Source of the DNA: Antedon bifida
Taxonomy: Eukaryota; Echinodermata; Crinoidea; Comatulida; Antedonidae
Reading direction: 5' to 3'
Length of the DNA: 64,000 bases
NCBI GenBank assembly: GCA_963402885.1
Contig: OY727096.1
Location: 24,533,820 to 24,597,819, forward strand
Shown here: piece after piece, positions 57,301 through 64,000 of the stretch
Layout: every line of letters starts with the position of its first letter
Numbering within the stretch: position 1 is the first letter of the stretch
The notes under the pieces: model-generated
Database searches by the model: none
What the model saw: only the letters and a program-made list of their open reading frames with translations
Told to the model about the DNA's origin: nothing
Translations under genes and position numbers: made by a program

Positions 57301-60300
57301 GAAACAAATTCTAACTGACTGAAAACTTGCATGATATCCTTGGACACTTTTACATGAATGGCTACCCATTCATTCAATTTTAATCTCCAATCTTCTTTTT
57401 ATTAGGTGAAAAAGCTGTATCTATCTCAATATCATGAATGTAATTTTGTTGGGAGGAGATGGGCGGAAACCTACCTACCTACAAATCTTTCAACCCTAAA
57501 GTTTAGTTGCCACTAGGACGAAACGCAAGGACGTAAGCCGCATTGCAAGCAATTACAAGCGACAGTTTGAATAATCCATTGTGGCTTACGTCCTTGCGTT
57601 GCGTCCTAGTATGAAACATGCTTTAACCTTATTTTAAGGACTTCCACCTAGCCTAATTTCATTATAGCATCCACCTAGAAATCTCAGGATACCTCTGACT
57701 GACAGTACTGTTTTATTTGTATCCCACCCACCTATCATGTCCTGGATTGTTCAATTCATTTTTATTTGATGTATCTAGATTTTTGAATTTCAACAAGCGA
57801 TAGCCCAACGAGATGAAATCATCCAACAGCTGTCAACCAACTTGCAGTCCAGTATTCAAAGCCGAGACAATCTACAGGCGGAAGCTGGTCAGCTGTCTAA
57901 CCATATACATGCTCTTCAACAGCAGCTTCAAAATGTAATCTTCATTTTATTTTCATTCAACAATAGATTGTTACACCTGGCCCTCTATCGAGACCATTAG
58001 ACTCTCAACACCAGAGATTGAATCATTTAAGAGCTATTAACTTCTTTAAAATATTTCATTTATATAAATGATGTGGACCTTCCTTTAACAAAACTGTAGA
58101 GGCTGATTCAGTCACTAGAGGATCCCTACAACTATACCATCTAGGTTGTCATTGGTCCACAGATGTGGGGACAGTGAATTTGACATTTAACAGCTCATTA
58201 TTTCCTTTATCTTTATTTTAGGCTGGGGAAACAATTAAAGTTCAGAATGGGGAACAGAGTCATTCAGCTCACGAGATGACTGAAGCACAAATGCAGGTTA
58301 TCAAATTACAAGAGACTGTCACTGAGAAAGAGACACTATTGCAGGATTTAGCTACAAAGTATGCTAAGAAAAATGATGAGTTGGCAGAAATTAAAGAAGA
58401 AAGAGATTTGGTTAAACGGAAATCAGATGACGAACTTGCTGATATGAACAAACGGCTTCAACAGGCTGTAGCGTCTAATCCATCTGATATTAGTGAACAA
58501 TTGGCTTTACTACATGCAGAACTTGATGAGACTTATGGACAACAAATTGTTATGATTAAGTCACAGTTGCAGGAAAGACACCAGAATGAAATGCAAGAAT
58601 TGCAAAAGAAATGTGAAGACTTCAAGTCAATGTTAGAAGATGCTGAAACTAATAACAAAATAAGAGATGAATTAGAACAGAATTTAAAAGAACTCCAAGA
58701 CCAGTTGTATGAGAAAGAGATGGACTTAGAGGCTCTTCAGAGTATCCAAAAAGACTTCGAAGATCAAGTTGCACTTCTTAATAATCACAACAAAGAACTC
58801 ACAGAGAAAATAGAGAAAGAAGAAGATGTAACTTTGCAACTTCGTCGAGAGCTTGATGAAGCTAACAAAGCAATACAGCAGAAAACTACAGAGTTAGATG
58901 AAAGAGTTACTCATTTTAATGATGAAAAAGAAAGATTGGAAAATGAATATCGGGAAAGGTTTGAAGATGAAAGTGCCCATCAAGAAGATATTCATCGCAT
59001 TGCATTAAAACAACAGCGTTCTGAAGTTGCTGCTGAATTTGATCGCAAAATGAAAACCAAAGTAGAAGAAGTTGAAGACCATTTCAAGATTCAATTCCGT
59101 ACTGCAAAATCAGACAAAGAGAAAGAATTTGTTCAAGAACTCCAGAATATTCGACAGCAGTTAGCAGAATCTCATGCAGAAGAGATTGAAGCTGTTACAA
59201 AGAAAATCACAGATGAATTAACTGAAAAGCATGAGATTAGGCTGGAGGAGGAAACGAAAAAGCTCCTCAAAAGAATAAATGATATGTCTGAAGAGAAGGC
59301 ATCGACGGAGCAGAATCAGAATAAAGATTGGATTGAAAATCAAGGAAAAGAATGGAACAAACCAGATAATTCACCAGATTGGGAGGCAAAGCAGCAGCGA
59401 GAAATGGAAGATTTGATGGAAGCAAGAGATGCATTGATGCTACAACTCGAAGATGCTCATCGACAGATAGAAAACCTGCAGTCTGAGCTGGTGTCGGTAA
59501 TGGACGATAAGGACATCAAAGGACAAAGTGATGAGGAAGTTTTGATGCCAGAAATCGATGCTTACAATCAAGACAGTATTATATCTCTTGGAGGCTTGTT
59601 CAAAAGTGCTCAAAACTCTATAAACAACGAAGAAGATAGGTCTGATCAAGATGATATGAATACTAATTTTGCACAATTAAATGATGAATTGAAAATGTTA
59701 AAAGAAGAAAAGGAACTCTTTAATGAGACAAGAAAAGAATTAGAAAAACAAATTGAAAATATTCAAGTCGAGCTTCAACAAGTAAATGAAAAGAATTCCA
59801 ATATAATCACACAGAATGAGAAATTAGAAGAAGAAAACAGTTCTTTAAATAATGAAATACAATTATTGAATAATAATGTTGAGACTCTTACAACAACAAA
59901 TAATGATCTAGAAACCCAGTTAAAGACATTAAATGAAGAATTGCAATCCGCTAATGCTGAATGCGAAAACCTGAAAGAAACAGTCGATGGAAATAATAAA
60001 GAGAGTAGTAATCATAGAGGTGATGAAGTAACCCCTACAAGCGAGGAACTCATGGAAAATGCAATTGCTACCAATCTAGAAAATGGTGCAGAGATATTTG
60101 CCATGTCTGGTGACAGTGCTAATAGTGATCAAGAACAGTTATTAAAAGAGAAGGAATTGTTGGAACATGAGCTGGAAATGAAGAGAGAAGAATATGAAAC
60201 AAAAATTTCATCTTTAGAAAAATCATCAAAATCTCTTGAAGAAATTATATCTAATCTTCAAAAAGAACACACTGAATTATTGCAACAGATAAATGAGAAC

Positions 60301-62334
60301 AATGAGAAAATTGAACAATTAACAGAGGTTAGAGAAACTCAAGCCTTGAATCTTTCTAAAATGAATGATGAATTAGATGACTATAAAGATAAAGTTGAAC
60401 AACATGAAAAGCGAAGCAATGAACAATTAGAAGAATATTCCAAAGAAAAGAAAGATTATGAAAAAGATATTTCAAATCTTAAAGATCAACTCTCTGATGC
60501 AGAATCTAAGAACGAACAGAAAGTTTCTGAAATACAAGCAAGACTAACAGACCTTTTTGAAGAAAAGAGGAAAGAATGTGATAGTTTGCAGCAAAGCTTT
60601 CAACAAATGAGAAATGAGCGAAACCATGTAGAATCAGAATTAGAAGAAAAATTGCACATGACTGAAATACAAAATGAAGAAATGAATAAGAGCATGAATG
60701 AGAAAATTGATAAACTAGATTCGACATGCAAAGAATTGGAGGACAAACTTGAATACGAGAAAAAACAATATGAATCTAGATTAGAGATGTACCAATCTTC
60801 AAGTCTTGATGATAATGGTAGAAAGTCGCCAGAAATATCTGCTGCTGAAAAACAGAATGCTATCTTACGAAATACACTTCAACAACAAGGTGATGAGCAA
60901 GTGTCTGTTGCATCTGAACTTGTACAACTTAAACAGGATTACCAAATGCTAAAGACAAATTATGGAATTAAAGAAGCTGAATCTGATGCCATTAGAGAAC
61001 AATTAGACATTGTTGATAAAGAAAAAAAACATGCAGTTAAGGAATGGGAAATTGCTGAAATCGAAACAGGTTCTTTGAAAAAACAACTTAATGAAAAATC
61101 AAGAAGTTTGAACATTCTTGAGGAAGAAAATTTAAAATTGAATGAGGAAGTAAATAATCAAAATATTGCACAAAAGGAATTGGAAACCGAAAGAGACAAA
61201 CTTCTGGAATTACTGGAGGATAGAGATTCTAAACAGAATACAGATGGCGATCGCTTACTTCTTTTGAAAAACAACAATGATAGTCTTATAGAGCAAGTTG
61301 AAAATCTGAAAAAAGATTTGAAAGAAACTGAGGACATTTATAAGAAAGAAAATACATTATTGAAAGAAGCACTTGAAAGGGAAAAAGAAGTAAATGAAAA
61401 ACTTGAACCAGAAAGCGATACTTTGCGCCAAGAGGTTCTTGATCTTAAAGATAAATTGGCAAAGAAAGAGCAAAATGAGTATGAAATACTCACCGAAAAG
61501 AATAAACAGATAAGTATTCTTCAAGAAAGCAGGGGACAATTAGAAGAAGCAAATGAACAGCTTACAAAGGAACTTCAGAATTTGAATCAGAATAAGAACA
61601 TTTCTGATGTCGTCTCAACTGATGTCCAAGAGGTTTTTGGTAAGCAGATTTTAGATCTTCAACAACAGCAGGCCTCATTGATTGAGCAGCTCGAGGACCA
61701 AAAACGGCAACGTGGAAATGTTTCTCAGGTTTTAGATGATCACCTTGTACAAGAAGAAGCGCTAAAAAGAGAGAAGGATATGCTTTTAGAAAAGCTTGAG
61801 GAGAAAGAGTCGGTTGAGGATCAGTTGCTTAGAGAACGATTAGAACTTCAAAGACAGATTCATGAACAACAAAAATTAGAAGATCTATTAAGTGAGAAAG
61901 ATTTATTAGAACAAGAACTTTCAAAACAAAAACGTTCATTGGAATGTGAACTACGAGAAATCGAAGGAAAATTACATGAAAGAGAGGAGGACTTGCTTTC
62001 AGAGAAATTACAGTTAGAGAAAGAACTAAAAAACAAAGATCTTCAGTTGCGGCGTTGGGAAGTGGATTTGAAAGAGAGACAACTTGAGTTTAGAAACAAA
62101 CAGAATAAGATGCAAGAACAACATCAGACTGAATTCACTTCTCTGAGGACTGACCTCCACCAGCAGAATCTGCAGAGGTTAGAAAAGATGCGTTCAGATG
62201 TGGAGAGACATCATGCCGAAGCTATTACCAGACTTAAGATGGATATGGATGAAGAGTATAATTCTAGAGAAAGGAAGATTTCCAACCAGCATTTGGCAGA
62301 TATCTCTTTATTGAAGATCAAACATCAATCTCAG
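54318..62334 (+). CDS. AKAP9: AKAP9 (AKAP450)/pericentrin-family scaffold protein, 5' part (1589 aa visible)
   Basis: Large coiled-coil scaffold that in vertebrates anchors PKA and gamma-tubulin complexes at centrosome and Golgi. Coding exons: 54318-54365, 55454-55630, 55991-56032, 56639-56800, 57126-57194, 57779-57934, 58222-62334; every join is phase 0. The start MDEEEREKKLQAGRAKL then MKFQKKK matches the human AKAP9 N-terminus as I remember it (MEDEERQKKLEAGKAKLAQF). Further matches: EFQQAIAQRDEIIQQLSTNL (exon 6) and AELDETYGQQIVMIKSQL (exon 7). The rest of the 1371-codon exon 7 is Glu/Lys/Gln/Leu-rich coiled coil. The C-terminal PACT domain would lie beyond the window. The open frame runs on 21 bases to a stop at 62355, but CAG|GTTCAT at 62334 is the likely donor. 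Pericentrin itself is the main alternative. Confidence 0.82.
54660..54830. repeat. TAGGCCTA-rich block in AKAP9 intron 1
   Basis: CTAGCCTAGGCCTAGGCCC and GTCTAGGGCCTAGGTC words about 300 bases after the first coding exon. Smaller than the CATIP and TEX12 blocks. Confidence 0.65.
55012..55338. mobile_element. MITE-H: TIR element with 55-bp arms and TAA duplication
   Basis: 327 bases starting TGCACTTGGCAATTG and ending CAATTGACAAGTGCA, flanked by TAA at 55009-55011 and 55339-55341. Arms (55012-55066, 55284-55338) pair over 55 bases with one mismatch and contain TATACGACCCCCGGGAGAGG. The 3-bp TAA duplication fits PIF/Harbinger. The interior repeats GTGCGTCA-like words about a dozen times in both orientations. 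No coding capacity. Located in AKAP9 intron 1. Confidence 0.85.
57497..57625. mobile_element. MITE-E copy, AKAP9 intron 5
   Basis: TAAAGTTTAGTTGCCACTAG then CGCAAGGACGTAAGCCG; right GGCTTACGTCCTTGCGTTGC then TATGAAACATGCTTTA. About 129 bases with arms of about 45, the best preserved copy here. Ends fit a TA target. Confidence 0.75.
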
Positions 62335-64000
62335 GTTCATTGGTATTCTTTCTAATTGATACACTAGTTAATAATAGTCAACTCTTTAAAGTAGGTTTTA
62401 AAAACAAATCTCAGGTTGATATTGTGAAATTAATCTTCAATCCAAACACATTTAGAGTTAGACTGCCTCCATTTTGAAAAAATACTATGGTGCTATTTTA
62501 TTTCCTTTATTTATTTTTTTAACTAACATTAAGGAATAATATATTAAAAATATTAATATACCAAAAATATTAATTTACCTAGCCTGCCTATATAACTCAT
62601 TATTACATTTTTTCTTTTGTTACTTCAAAATTTATTCCCCATATTGTGGCGTTCCATCATAAAACATGTTTTTGAAACTGTAATTCATTAGGCATATGTT
62701 CTATCCATTCACAAAATAAATAATTTAAAATATTGACCTTAGAGCTGAATTTTAATTTATATTATAAAATACAAGTATAGATTTATGAAATATAGTTTGC
62801 TTAACTTGTTTGAAATTTATTATTCTAAATTATATGTTAGTGATAATATGTATTAGACCAATTTGTTGATCAGTCATGATACAGTGTGAGAGAAGGATAC
62901 ATTTATATTGTAGATACTGGTTATTTTTGGCAGAAAAGGATTTCTTTGTTGTGTTATTTCTCTTTTGGAAACTTTATTATTTAGGTAAAAGGAAAAATCG
63001 AAATTTAAACCAAAAATGTGGAAAGGAAATTTTTTATGTATAATTGTTATTTAAAAAGAAATTTCTCTTTTTTAGGAAAAGAAATTTCTCTTTTTATTAA
63101 AAAAAAGTACTGTTGATACTTACAATTCGTTTAGGAAGGAAAACATTATTTTTTATTCCTGAGAATGTGTGTCAATATTAACTTCAACTTTATTGTCAAT
63201 AACAGAAACAAATATATATACAGTAATTAAAATAACATTATTCATTTTTAATAAATAATAAAATTATAAATTAAATATAATAATTTCTTGCATAGCTAAT
63301 TTAAGCAAGTCAAATTGTTAATTATTTAAATTGCCAACCAATTACAACTGTTACGCAGTGAACTGTGCCTTAGAAAGGAATATGTTTCTTTACTGTATCA
63401 TGCTTCTTCTCTCTGCACTATGGCAGTTATTTCTTGTCAGCATATTGGTCTATTCTATATTGTAACAAAGGGATATTTTATTGTGATTTTAGGGCAATTT
63501 TTTAATTAATATTTTTCATCCAAATACCACAAAAATTGAACTCATTAATAGTATTTGATTATTCAGTGTTTTACTACCACAATCTGTAGATTGATCTTGA
63601 ATCTGTCTTTATCAAATGATGTCATCATTATCTCTATAGCACAACATTAATCATTATCATCATCAACCCTGTTTAATATCAACTGTTCATAAGACATTAT
63701 TAAATATTAAAGGCACATAACATTATCTTATTCCTGGTCACATTAACCAAATTCCTTCAGTTACACTCATACATAGTTGATGTAAAATGACATTTGAAAC
63801 TCTAGGCAAGCATAACAAAAATATCTCAAGTGTGACTATTAAAGAGAATCTTGAGAACAGTATAATACCACATAAATTTAAGATTACAATCTTATAATAC
63901 GGCTTAGATATTATGTGTTGCTTAAGCAGTAGAGCTAAGCTGTGTGGTACTAAGCTATCGAACATGACAGAAAACTTAGATATTGATATTCAGCAAGATT
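62335..64000. other. AKAP9 intron 7, running off the window
   Basis: Strongly AT-rich; no further exon with AKAP9-like coiled-coil coding is seen. A word CTTTATTGTCAATAACAG (63189) may be the reversed tail of an old LINE. The rest is not explained. Confidence 0.5.

Noticed and set aside
62335-62355. True stop of the AKAP9-like gene at 62355
   Set aside because: A good donor (CAG|GTTCAT) lies 21 bases before the stop, and the family is far longer with a C-terminal PACT domain, so read-through into an intron is more likely.

Overview
The window looks like nuclear DNA from an invertebrate deuterostome, with an echinoderm as my best guess. It is AT-rich, has multi-exon genes with GT-AG introns and carries many short transposon remnants. 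Its genes resemble their vertebrate orthologues closely, including a TEX12-like meiotic gene. The species guess is inference; no single sequence here proves it.

Left third (1-19843, minus strand): a tandem array of four cytosolic sulfotransferase (SULT) genes, all with the same eight-exon plan where complete. The leftmost is cut by the window edge. The next two (2377-4696 and 6301-10742) lie in a direct duplication of about 4 kb that also copied a 5S-rRNA-derived SINE and a small inverted-repeat element. After the duplication, one copy gained a 2.1-kb terminal-inverted-repeat element in intron 7, and the other copy preserves the empty site. The fourth gene (13286-19843) has a decayed LINE in intron 2.

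Middle (19844-49069): a CATIP orthologue (ciliogenesis, actin; ten coding exons, 394 aa, plus strand), a four-exon gene whose last 60 residues match TEX12 of the synaptonemal complex (183 aa, plus strand), and an SNF8/Vps22 (ESCRT-II) gene on the minus strand (six exons, 251 aa). CATIP introns hold many MITEs, two tRNA-derived SINEs and LINE scraps.

Right third (49070-64000): a Rex1/CR1-like LINE 3' end, two head-to-tail Helitron-like elements dense in TGACGTCA, then the 5' part of an AKAP9 (AKAP450)/pericentrin-type centrosomal and Golgi coiled-coil gene. Seven coding exons are visible, one of them 4.1 kb, and the gene continues past the right edge.

The genes do not form an operon or pathway. 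CATIP, AKAP9 and SNF8 are general cytoskeletal or trafficking genes, TEX12 is expected to be meiotic, and the SULTs are a lineage-expanded metabolic family. Stretches rich in the palindrome TAGGCCTA sit close to the 5' ends of CATIP, TEX12 and AKAP9.
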